Assembly: GCA_002453165.1 (NCBI GenBank)
Contig: DKGH01000165.1
Location: forward strand, 1-32,690
Source of the DNA: Verrucomicrobia bacterium UBA6775
Lineage (GTDB): Bacteria; Verrucomicrobiota; Verrucomicrobiia; Limisphaerales; UBA1096
Length of the DNA: 32,690 nucleotides
Reading direction: 5' to 3'
Shown: positions 23,110 through 30,095 of the stretch, piece after piece
Position numbering within the stretch: the first letter of the stretch is position 1
Layout of the letters: each line of letters opens with the position of its first letter
Notes under the pieces: generated by a model
Told to the model about the DNA's origin: nothing
The model's database searches: none
What the model saw: only the letters and a program-made list of their open reading frames with translations
Position numbers and translations under genes: made by a program

Positions 23110-24640
23110 ATTCCAGTTGCCTAGGCATCCGTTTTTTCACTTCCGCAAGAGTCGCGTCCCATCCGGTTTGTTTGGACGCCCGGAAAAGCGTGGCGCTCGG
23201 GTACCAAACCGTTTCGTCACGCTCCATTCTCCAACGCCAATCCGGCAGGGCGGCAATCAATATCCATGTTGGCTTGCCAAGCGCGGCAGCGAGATGAGCC
23301 ACGGCGGTGTCGACGGTGATGACGAGGTCCAGTTCGTTGACGATTGCCGCCGTGTCGCTGAAGTTGGTGATCCTGTTGTGGAGCGGTATCAACCCACCGC
23401 CGCAGTCCGACGCCCGCGGTCCGACCTGCAGATTGTAAAAGTCGATTCCGTCCAACTCGACGACGGCCTTGAATTGCTCCCATGGGATGGAGCGTGAGCC
23501 ATCGGATTTGTGGTTGGGATTTCCCGCCCAAGCGACGCCGACTTTTGGTTTTCCGTTGTTCGGAAGAGCCGCGTTTTTGTCGGTGAACAGGTAAGGCTCG
23601 GATTGGAATTCAGATTCCGTGTGCAGGCCAAGCCTGTCCCCGAGACTGAGCAGCGGGAGGTGGACGTCGAAATCGGCCACCGATTCGTCCCCGGCCACCA
23701 CATCAATTTGCGGGAACGAGTGTTTGATGAGCGACAGGAGTGGTTTTTGACATGCAAAAGTTAGTCGGCCGCAATGCTCCCGAATCCTCGGCAAAAAACG
23801 GCTGAACATGATGGTGTCTCCCAGCCCCTGCTCGAAATGGACAAGCAGGTGTTTGTCGTGAATGGGTTCACTGCGCCAGAGCGTTTTTGCATGGTGCTGT
23901 TCGCGGGTGTCGGTTTGAAAGCGGTACTCGAAGTCGGCCCAACCCTGTTTGAACTTGCCCTGCAACAACAGGACCTGCGCCCGATTCCGGTGGGCGGGCG
24001 GGTTTTCTGGATGGTTCTCGATGACTGAGTCGAGACAGTCCCTTGCCTGATCGAGATTAAGTTCACCCATGTGCATGCAGGCAAGGTTATTCCCCGCGAA
24101 AAGGTGGCCTGGCTCCATTTCCAGAGCTTTCAAATAATCCTGTTTCGCAGACTCGCTGTTGCCGTTGGTCTGGTGGCACAGGCCAAGGTTGTATCGACTG
24201 TCGGCGTGCGCGGGATCCAGTTTCGTTGCGAGGATGAAACATGCCTCTGCCTCGTCGATGCTACCCATCCCGAAAAATGAGACTCCGAGATGATAATGGG
24301 CAACGGCGCTTTTGGGTGCGGCGCGTGTGGCCCGGGTGAAACAGTCGTGCGCCCAGTCCGGTCGATCGGCGATTGACCAAGCGTTCCCAAGGCGTTCCCA
24401 GGCATGCGCGGAATCGTTAGGGTTTGCCGAGATGGTGTTGGCTGTTCGGAGGATGCTGCCGATGGTGTTGTGCAGTTCGGCCGGAATCTTTTTCAGCCAA
24501 GCGGCCTGGGCGTTTTCATCGAGGAGCAAAGCCCAGTGGAGGAAGCTGTCCTGAGCCTTGGTTTCTTCGCCGGATTGCAGCGCATCAAAAGCGGCTTCCC
24601 AAACCTGCTTCGGGGTCGGGCTGTCCGGGGAATCCGTCAT
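23102..24640 (-). CDS. TPR-repeat protein with glycosyltransferase-family-9-like C-terminal domain
   Basis: The 512-residue protein has TPR repeats in its first half (about 60-245; AWERLGNAWSIADRPDWAHD, AVAHYHLGVSFFGMGSIDEA, DSRYNLGLCHQTNGNSESAK). The second half resembles the heptosyltransferase/TPR-SPINDLY fold: HFEQGLGDTIMFSRFLPRI, KVGVAWAGNPNHKSDGSRS, a nucleotide-sugar strand, and DLVITVDTAVAHLAAALGKP. Such proteins are common in Planctomycetota and Verrucomicrobiota and probably glycosylate envelope or protein targets; donor and acceptor are unknown. The ATG at 24640 is separated from the sialidase-like stop codon only by a repeat that fills the 24-base gap, so no Shine-Dalgarno is available. 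Overlaps convergent apaG by 8 bases. Confidence 0.85.
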   Translation of the reverse strand: MTDSPDSPTPKQVWEAAFDALQSGEETKAQDSFLHWALLLDENAQAAWLKKIPAELHNTIGSILRTANTISANPNDSAHAWERLGNAWSIADRPDWAHDCFTRATRAAPKSAVAHYHLGVSFFGMGSIDEAEACFILATKLDPAHADSRYNLGLCHQTNGNSESAKQDYLKALEMEPGHLFAGNNLACMHMGELNLDQARDCLDSVIENHPENPPAHRNRAQVLLLQGKFKQGWADFEYRFQTDTREQHHAKTLWRSEPIHDKHLLVHFEQGLGDTIMFSRFLPRIREHCGRLTFACQKPLLSLIKHSFPQIDVVAGDESVADFDVHLPLLSLGDRLGLHTESEFQSEPYLFTDKNAALPNNGKPKVGVAWAGNPNHKSDGSRSIPWEQFKAVVELDGIDFYNLQVGPRASDCGGGLIPLHNRITNFSDTAAIVNELDLVITVDTAVAHLAAALGKPTWILIAALPDWRWRMERDETVWYPSATLFRASKQTGWDATLAEVKKRMPRQLEFS

Positions 24641-24664
24641 GGGCCAAGCGCTTGGCCAAGCGGG
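24641..24664. repeat. Palindromic repeat filling the entire gap between two genes
   Basis: The 24-base intergenic gap between the sialidase-like TAA (24665-24667) and the downstream ATG (24640) consists almost wholly of a full GCTTGGCCAAGC unit (24650-24661) and a partial unit at 12-bp spacing. It leaves no room for a ribosome-binding site. Confidence 0.9.
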
Positions 24665-25801
24665 TTACTGCGGCCACTGGCCCTGGACGATCGGCACCGT
24701 CTTCAGCTTGGTCGGATCCACGACCACATGCTTGATGTTGGTGCGATTGTGCGTGTAGGTAATGTGCACATTGCCGTCGCTGGTCTGGATGACTGCGGGA
24801 TAGGAGTACTCACCCGGTTGATTCTCGAGCACCAGTGCGCCCTCCCATTCCTTGCCGTTGGACGAGACCGAAACATTCAGCGGCGAGCGCCCGTTGTGCG
24901 TGTGGTTGTAAACGAGCAGTGCCCGGCCGTCGGCCAACACGGTGCCATCCGCCCCGGCGTTGGGGTTCGGCAATGACGTTCGGCGCATGCGGGTCCACTT
25001 GCCGCCGTTGTTGGTACTCCAGCTCTCGGTCAGGCGTCCGGACTTGGAGCGGCAAAGCGCCTGAATGGAGCCGTCCGGATATTGCAGCAGGGTCGGCTGG
25101 ATGGCGGCGAAATCGAGTGGGGAGTTGAGCGGTTTGCTTTTGGTCCAGTAACGGTTCTGGATGAATTTTTCCACCTGCACACGCCAGCCGGCGTCCTCAA
25201 GGCTGGAGCCGCAAAGCAGCGTGCGGTTCGGCAGCTCGATTGGTTTGTTCTTAACCGGGCCAACAAAGCCATCCGGCAGGCGAACCGGTTTTTTCCAGGT
25301 GACGCCGTCGTCATCGGAGCGTTTCATCATGCCCCACCATCTGGTTGGCGAGGGGCCGACCTTGTAAAAGAGAATCAGCGAGCCGGTGGATTGCTTGAAC
25401 AAAACCGGGTTCCAGCAGGCCTGCTGTGTGCGGTTCTTGGGGCTGATGCCATCGGCCACTACTTCCGGCTTGGACCAGCCATTACCGGTATTGCGGGACA
25501 TCCAGATGACCACGTCGCGCGCCTTCTCCTTGGTGCCGCCAAACCAAGCCGTGGCGAGTCCACCCTCTATCTCAACGATCGTGGACGCGTGCACTTCGGC
25601 GACCGGCATTTTCTCTGCGATCATCTCGCTGCCATAGAGGCCGGGCTGGTTGTCGAGTGGGTTGGCCACGTCGATGTCCACCGTCGCCGTGTCTGCGCTG
25701 ACGATTTCCACGTTGTCCTGAGCGTTGGACAGGGCAGGCAACATCGTCAGCGCGGCAAGGGCGGCCAAGCGCTTGGCCAAGGTTGAAATATTCCGGATCA
25801 T
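24665..25801 (-). CDS. Sialidase-like (exo-alpha-sialidase/BNR) secreted protein
   Basis: The protein (about 378 residues) has a six-bladed-propeller sialidase pattern of the PF13088 type. Asp-box-like units are SRNTGNGWSKP, SDDDGVTWKKP, STNNGGKWTRM and SSNGKEWEG. Also typical are VHASTIVEIEGG near the start, RTQQACWNPVLF, and YSYPAVIQTSDGNVHITYTH near the end. True sialidase activity is not certain; many homologues in this phylum are glycan-binding or act on other sugars. I chose ATG 25801 (MIRNIS); GTG 25822 is an alternative. The signal peptide (about 1-22) contains repeat-coded LAKRLA. The TAA touches the repeat that separates it from the TPR-glycosyltransferase gene, and the two may form one operon. 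Confidence 0.85.
   Translation of the reverse strand: MIRNISTLAKRLAALAALTMLPALSNAQDNVEIVSADTATVDIDVANPLDNQPGLYGSEMIAEKMPVAEVHASTIVEIEGGLATAWFGGTKEKARDVVIWMSRNTGNGWSKPEVVADGISPKNRTQQACWNPVLFKQSTGSLILFYKVGPSPTRWWGMMKRSDDDGVTWKKPVRLPDGFVGPVKNKPIELPNRTLLCGSSLEDAGWRVQVEKFIQNRYWTKSKPLNSPLDFAAIQPTLLQYPDGSIQALCRSKSGRLTESWSTNNGGKWTRMRRTSLPNPNAGADGTVLADGRALLVYNHTHNGRSPLNVSVSSNGKEWEGALVLENQPGEYSYPAVIQTSDGNVHITYTHNRTNIKHVVVDPTKLKTVPIVQGQWPQ
25763..25782. repeat. Palindromic repeat in the sialidase-like signal peptide
   Basis: GGCCAAGCGCTTGGCCAAGG, a partial unit and a full core at 12-bp spacing, encodes LAKRLAA in the signal peptide. Confidence 0.88.
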
Positions 25802-25897
25802 AACAGGTTTATTGGGACGCACGGCGGCGGGGACTGTTCAAAAATCCGAACCTCCATGCATGGCGGTGCATGCTGCCAAATTGGGAGCCAAGGTCAA

Positions 25898-25926
25898 TTC
25901 AGAAAAGCCTGTTTCTCCGATAAAAT
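25898..25926 (+). promoter_or_regulatory. Putative sigma70-like promoter for the HPr-gatCAB block
   Basis: TTCAGA (25898-25903; 4 of 6 to TTGACA) and TAAAAT (25921-25926; 5 of 6 to TATAAT) are separated by 17 bases, and lie 57 bases upstream of the HPr start. Just upstream, GCATG (25858) and CATGC (25869) form a small inverted repeat. This is a weak, sequence-only call. Confidence 0.35.
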
Positions 25927-25982
25927 GCAAAAAAGTTGGCCAAAGACCGGTCCTCACGCCAGAATGCGCCGCCTTTTGCCCG

Positions 25983-26276
25983 ATGAGTACAGGCGGAAAC
26001 AACGGCAGCCGCGTCAGCCGAGACGTGGTCGTGCAGAACAAGCTGGGCTTGCATGCCCGGCCGGCTTCGATGTTTGTCAAGCTGGCCACCCGGTTTGAGT
26101 GCGAGATTTTCATCGAAAAAGAGGGCGAAGAGGTGAACGGCAAAAGCATCATGGGACTGATGATGCTCGCGGCCGGCCCGGGCACTACGCTGACGCTGCA
26201 CGCCGAGGGGGGCGATGCCGATCAGGCCATCAGCGAGTTGGAACAACTCGTAAACCGAAATTTCGAGGAGGAATAA
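25983..26276 (+). CDS. HPr family phosphocarrier protein
   Basis: The 97-residue protein is of the HPr type. It has the phosphorylatable His24 in NKLGLHARPASMFVKLA and the regulatory Ser55 in VNGKSIMGLMMLAAGPG, the site used by HPr kinase. HPr carries phosphate in the PTS; in bacteria without full PTS it can act in regulation with HPr kinase. No PTS enzyme I, EII or hprK is visible here, so the role is open. I chose ATG 25983 because family similarity begins shortly after; the frame continues upstream without conservation. gatC follows 13 bases downstream, so the genes are probably co-transcribed. Confidence 0.93.
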   Translation: MSTGGNNGSRVSRDVVVQNKLGLHARPASMFVKLATRFECEIFIEKEGEEVNGKSIMGLMMLAAGPGTTLTLHAEGGDADQAISELEQLVNRNFEEE

Positions 26277-26289
26277 CGCTTTCAAACCC

Positions 26290-26577
26290 ATGTCTGACAG
26301 CGAATTTGACATCAAATACGTCGCCAATCTGGCGCGAATTGCCCTGAACCCCGAGGAGGAAGAGCGGCTCGGATCCCAATTGGGCGACATTCTGGGCTAC
26401 GTGAAGAAACTGGAGGAACTCGACGTCAGCGACGTGGAGCCAATGGCCCACGCCGTGCCGCTCGACAACGTCCTGCGCGCGGACGAGGTGCAGCCATCCA
26501 TCAGCAACGATGAGGCCTTGGCCAACGCACCCAAAGTGGCAAACGGTCTGTTCGTGGTGCCGAAGATCGTCGAATGA
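26290..26577 (+). CDS. gatC: Asp-tRNA(Asn)/Glu-tRNA(Gln) amidotransferase subunit C
   Basis: GatC is the small stabilising subunit of the GatCAB complex, which converts misacylated Glu-tRNA(Gln) and Asp-tRNA(Asn) to the correct form. The 95-residue length is typical. It has the N-terminal FDIKYVANLARIALNPEEEE helix, LGDILGYVKKLEELDVSDVE and the C-terminal LRADEVQPS region. The stop codon overlaps the gatA start (ATGA), so translation is coupled. No Shine-Dalgarno is clear upstream. Confidence 0.95.
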   Translation: MSDSEFDIKYVANLARIALNPEEEERLGSQLGDILGYVKKLEELDVSDVEPMAHAVPLDNVLRADEVQPSISNDEALANAPKVANGLFVVPKIVE

Positions 26578-28040
26578 TGCTGCACGAACTCACCCTCAAC
26601 GAGTTGACGGCCAGGCTCGCGGCCGGGGAAGTCTCCTCCCGTGAGGCCATGCAGGCGTGTCTCGACCGCATCGACGCCGTCGATGGCAGCATTAACGCAT
26701 TCATGAGCATCGACCGCGATGATGCGCTTGGCCAAGCGGACGCCGCCGACGAGCGCTTGACCAAGGGCACGACCCATGCCGAGCAGCCGCTGCTCGGTGT
26801 ACCGATTTCGCTCAAGGACATTTTTTGCGTCAAGGATCAGCCGGCCAACTGCTCATCAAAAATTCTCGGCAACTTTCGTTCGCCTTACGACGGTACAGTC
26901 GTTCAAAAACTTCGCGAGGCCGGGGCAGTGATCTTCGGCCGGGTAAACATGGACGAGTTCGCCATGGGCAGCTCGACGGAAAACTCGGCGTTTGGCCCGA
27001 CCGGCAACCCTTGGGATGCCGAGCGTGTGCCGGGCGGCTCCAGCGGAGGCTGCGCTGCCGCGGTCTCGGCGCAGGAATGTTTCGGTAGTATCGGCACCGA
27101 CACCGGTGGTTCCATTCGCCAGCCGGCCGCGCTTTGCGGCTGCGTTGGCATCAAGCCGACCTACGGGCGGGTATCGCGCTACGGCGTGGTTGCGTTCGCC
27201 TCGTCGCTCGACCAAGTCGGCCCGATGGGTAAAACCGTGCGCGATACGGCGACGCTGCTTGGCGCCATCGCCGGGCATGACCCGAGGGATTCCACCAGCG
27301 TGCCTGCCGACGTCCCGGACTACGCCGCCGGACTGGAGGGGGACATCAAGGGCGTCAAACTGGGCCTGCCGAAGGAGTACCTCGGCGAGGGCATCGACCC
27401 CGAGGTGCGCGCTGCGTTTGAGGCGGCGGTGAAGCAGTACCAATCGCTTGGGGCGGAGATCGAGGAGGTGAGCCTGCCTCACGCCGAGTACGGCGTGGCG
27501 ACCTACTATATTTTGGCCACGGCCGAGGCCAGTGCGAACCTCGCACGGTTCGACGGTATACGCTACTGCGACCGCGTCGAGGGCGACGATCCGTTTGCGC
27601 TCTATTGCAACACACGCGGCGCCGGCTTTGGCGAAGAGGTGAAACGCCGGATCATCCTTGGCACGTACGTGCTGAGCAGCGGCTACTACGACGCGTATTA
27701 CATCAGGGCGCAAAAAGTGCGGACGCTCATCAAGCGGGACTTCGATCGGGCGCTCGAAAAAGTCGACGCACTCATCACGCCGACCGTGCCGTACACGGCG
27801 TTCAAGGCCGGTGAAAAAACAGGTGACCCACTGCAAATGTACCTGTCCGATATTTACACCATTTCGTGCAATCTGGCCGGCACATGCGGTATCAGTGTCC
27901 CGTGTGGATTCACCAACGATCCCAAGTTGCCGGTGGGGCTGCAGTTGCTCGGGAAACCGTTTGGCGAACAGGAACTGCTCAAGATCGCCCACGCCTACGA
28001 ACAGTCCACCCCGTGGCACAACGAAAGGGCCGCGCTCTGA
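26574..28040 (+). CDS. gatA: Glutamyl-tRNA(Gln) amidotransferase subunit A
   Basis: GatA is the amidase that releases ammonia from glutamine for transamidation. The 488-residue protein has the complete Ser-cisSer-Lys triad: Lys81 in GVPISLKDIF, Ser156 in VPGGSSGG and Ser180 in GTDTGGSIRQPA. The cytoplasmic enzyme works with GatB and GatC. The ATG overlaps the gatC stop, and the TGA overlaps the gatB start (TGATG). A repeat copy (26724-26739) is translated as ALGQAD near residues 51-56, in a helix where homologues usually have similar alanine-rich sequence, so the residues fit. Confidence 0.96.
   Translation: MMLHELTLNELTARLAAGEVSSREAMQACLDRIDAVDGSINAFMSIDRDDALGQADAADERLTKGTTHAEQPLLGVPISLKDIFCVKDQPANCSSKILGNFRSPYDGTVVQKLREAGAVIFGRVNMDEFAMGSSTENSAFGPTGNPWDAERVPGGSSGGCAAAVSAQECFGSIGTDTGGSIRQPAALCGCVGIKPTYGRVSRYGVVAFASSLDQVGPMGKTVRDTATLLGAIAGHDPRDSTSVPADVPDYAAGLEGDIKGVKLGLPKEYLGEGIDPEVRAAFEAAVKQYQSLGAEIEEVSLPHAEYGVATYYILATAEASANLARFDGIRYCDRVEGDDPFALYCNTRGAGFGEEVKRRIILGTYVLSSGYYDAYYIRAQKVRTLIKRDFDRALEKVDALITPTVPYTAFKAGEKTGDPLQMYLSDIYTISCNLAGTCGISVPCGFTNDPKLPVGLQLLGKPFGEQELLKIAHAYEQSTPWHNERAAL
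26724..26739. repeat. Palindromic repeat in gatA
   Basis: GCGCTTGGCCAAGCGG encodes ALGQA in the N-terminal helical region of an essential housekeeping enzyme, in frame and without loss of catalytic residues. Confidence 0.88.
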
Positions 28041-29464
28041 TGGAATACGAAACCGTCATCGGGTTGGAGACCCACTGCCAGCTTAAAACCCAGTCGAAAA
28101 TGTTCTGCGCCTGTGCCAATGAATTTGGCGCGGATCCAAACACGAACGTTTGCCCGGTCTGCCTCGGCATGCCCGGCGTGTTGCCGGTGCCGAACGAACG
28201 TGCACTGCAACTCACGGCGTTGACTGGGTATCTGCTAAACTGCGAGGTGCCCAAGTTTGCGAAGTTCGATCGCAAAAACTATTTTTACCCGGACGTCTGC
28301 AAGGACTACCAGATCACCCAGTTTGATTTTCCGTCCACCACAACCGGGCATGTAGACTTCGAATTCGAGGGCGGCATCGAGCGCGTGCGCATCACGCGTG
28401 CCCATCTCGAGGAGGACGTCGGTAAAAACAACCACTTTGATCAGCACAGCGGCGTTGATTTCAACCGGGCCGGCGTACCGTTGCTGGAGATCGTTTCCGA
28501 GCCGGACATCCGCAGCGCGGACATGGCGTACGAATACCTCAACGCGCTCAAGGACATCCTGATCTATGGCGGTGTCAGCGACTGTGACATGGAAAAGGGC
28601 ATGGTGCGCTGCGACGTAAACATCAGCGTCCGACCCAAGGGTGCCACCGAGTTGGGAACCAAGGTGGAGATCAAAAACATGAACACCTTCAGCGGGGTGC
28701 GCCGGGCGATCAACTACGAGGTGCCGCGCCAGATCGAGACCCTCGAGTCTGGAGGATCGCTCGTTCAGGAGACCCGTCGCTGGGATGACGATGCCGGTAT
28801 CACCGAGACGATGCGCTCCAAGGAGCACGCCCACGACTACCGCTATTTTCCCGAACCGGACCTTATGCCGCTGCGCCCAAGCGAAGAGTGGCTGGCCGAG
28901 GTGCGCACGCACATTGTCGAGTTGCCGCTCGCCCGCAAGCAGCGCTTTGTTGCCGACTACGGTATTCCGGAGCAGGACGCCGAGGTGTTCGTGGGCAACG
29001 TGCTTCTGGGTGACTTTTTTGAAAAAGCCGTCGATGGCTCGAAGAATGCTAAGGCGGTCGCCAACTGGGTAATCAACAATCTGCAGGCCCAGTTGACTGA
29101 AACGGAGACTTCGGTTGACGATCTCAAGTTTGGTCCCGAGGCCATTCGCGAACTGGTCGAGATCATCGACGGCGGCACGATCAGCAGCAAGGGTGGACAG
29201 GAAGTGTTTTCTGAGCTGTTTAAAAATGGCGGCTCACCCAGGGCGATCGTTGATGCCAAGGGACTCACGCAGGTCAGCGACACCGGCGAACTCGAGAAAT
29301 GGTGTCAGGACGCCATCGAGGCCAATCCCGGCCCGGCTGATGACGTCCGAAACGGCAAGGAAAACGCCATCAACTTCCTCAAGGGACAGGTCATGAAGGC
29401 TAGCCGCGGCAAGGCTAACCCTCAATTGGTGGGCGAAACCTTGGCCAAGTTGTTGAAAGATTAG
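28040..29464 (+). CDS. gatB: Aspartyl/glutamyl-tRNA amidotransferase subunit B
   Basis: GatB binds tRNA and activates the misacylated amino acid for amidation. The 474-residue length is normal. The N-terminus is EYETVIGLETHCQLKTQSKM, with zinc-binding cysteines Cys23, Cys25, Cys38 and Cys41 (FCACANEFG, NVCPVCLGMPG). DRKNYFYPDVCKDYQITQF, HLEEDVGK and VDFNRAGVPLLEIVSEPDI follow. The C-terminal YqeY-like tail ends in ETLAKLLKD, encoded by a core repeat (29440-29449) but normal for the family. I chose ATG 28040, which overlaps the gatA stop, over an upstream in-frame ATG. Confidence 0.96.
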   Translation: MEYETVIGLETHCQLKTQSKMFCACANEFGADPNTNVCPVCLGMPGVLPVPNERALQLTALTGYLLNCEVPKFAKFDRKNYFYPDVCKDYQITQFDFPSTTTGHVDFEFEGGIERVRITRAHLEEDVGKNNHFDQHSGVDFNRAGVPLLEIVSEPDIRSADMAYEYLNALKDILIYGGVSDCDMEKGMVRCDVNISVRPKGATELGTKVEIKNMNTFSGVRRAINYEVPRQIETLESGGSLVQETRRWDDDAGITETMRSKEHAHDYRYFPEPDLMPLRPSEEWLAEVRTHIVELPLARKQRFVADYGIPEQDAEVFVGNVLLGDFFEKAVDGSKNAKAVANWVINNLQAQLTETETSVDDLKFGPEAIRELVEIIDGGTISSKGGQEVFSELFKNGGSPRAIVDAKGLTQVSDTGELEKWCQDAIEANPGPADDVRNGKENAINFLKGQVMKASRGKANPQLVGETLAKLLKD

Positions 29465-29491
29465 GGAAAGTTAGGCAGGGTCACTCCTGTT

Positions 29492-30094
29492 ATGCCTCGA
29501 GGATGTATCAACCGGCAATTGTTCAGTTTCGCGCTGGGCATGCTGTTGCCACTTGGCCAAGCGCTTGGCCAAGCGGACGGCGATCCGAAGGCCAAGGCCA
29601 AGCCGGTACTCGAGGAGCAACTGACCGAGTCGAAAGACGGCCTGCTCCTACTGGACGGCAAGCCGTTCAGCGGTGAGGTCGCAAAATATCATCCCAACAA
29701 AAAAAAAGCCGAGAGCTACTCTCTCAAAAAGGGCAAACTGCACGGGCCGTTCATCACCTATCGGGAGGACGGCAGCCCCGCATTTCAAGTCACATTCGCG
29801 GATGGAATTGAGCACGGCCCGTTCAAGCGCTGGTTCGAGGATGGCAAACTTTGGGTGGAGGAAAACTACGCCGCCGGCAAACTCGAAGGCATCAGCCAAA
29901 CCTATTTTTCAAACGGCAAACTTCAGGTGCAGTCCCTTTATCGGGGGGGAAAAAAGGAAGGACTGGAGATTGGCTGGTACGAGAACGGCCAGCAACGCTG
30001 GGAGGTAATTTATGAGAAGGGCCGGGTGAAAAACAAACTGCTTTGGGAGCGGGACGGCACGCCGGCCGGAAAAAATGCACCAACAATTCTTTGA
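29492..30094 (+). CDS. Secreted MORN_2-repeat protein
   Basis: The 200-residue protein has a signal peptide (about 1-28) and MORN_2-type repeats: LHGPFITYREDGSPAFQV, EHGPFKRWFEDGKLWVEE, LEGISQTYFSNGKLQVQS and KEGLEIGWYENGQQRWEV. No biochemical role is known. The signal peptide contains PLGQALGQA, coded by a tandem pair of repeats (29551-29576). It lacks the lipobox of the other MORN_2 protein at 12110-12826. It lies 27 bases after gatB and ends one base before the PhoPQ-related gene start, so it probably belongs to the same transcript. Confidence 0.8.
   Translation: MPRGCINRQLFSFALGMLLPLGQALGQADGDPKAKAKPVLEEQLTESKDGLLLLDGKPFSGEVAKYHPNKKKAESYSLKKGKLHGPFITYREDGSPAFQVTFADGIEHGPFKRWFEDGKLWVEENYAAGKLEGISQTYFSNGKLQVQSLYRGGKKEGLEIGWYENGQQRWEVIYEKGRVKNKLLWERDGTPAGKNAPTIL
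29551..29576. repeat. Tandem palindromic repeats in a signal peptide
   Basis: Two core units at a 12-bp period (CTTGGCCAAG at 29552 and 29564) encode LGQALGQA at the end of the MORN_2 protein signal sequence. Confidence 0.92.
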
Positions 30095-30095
30095 G

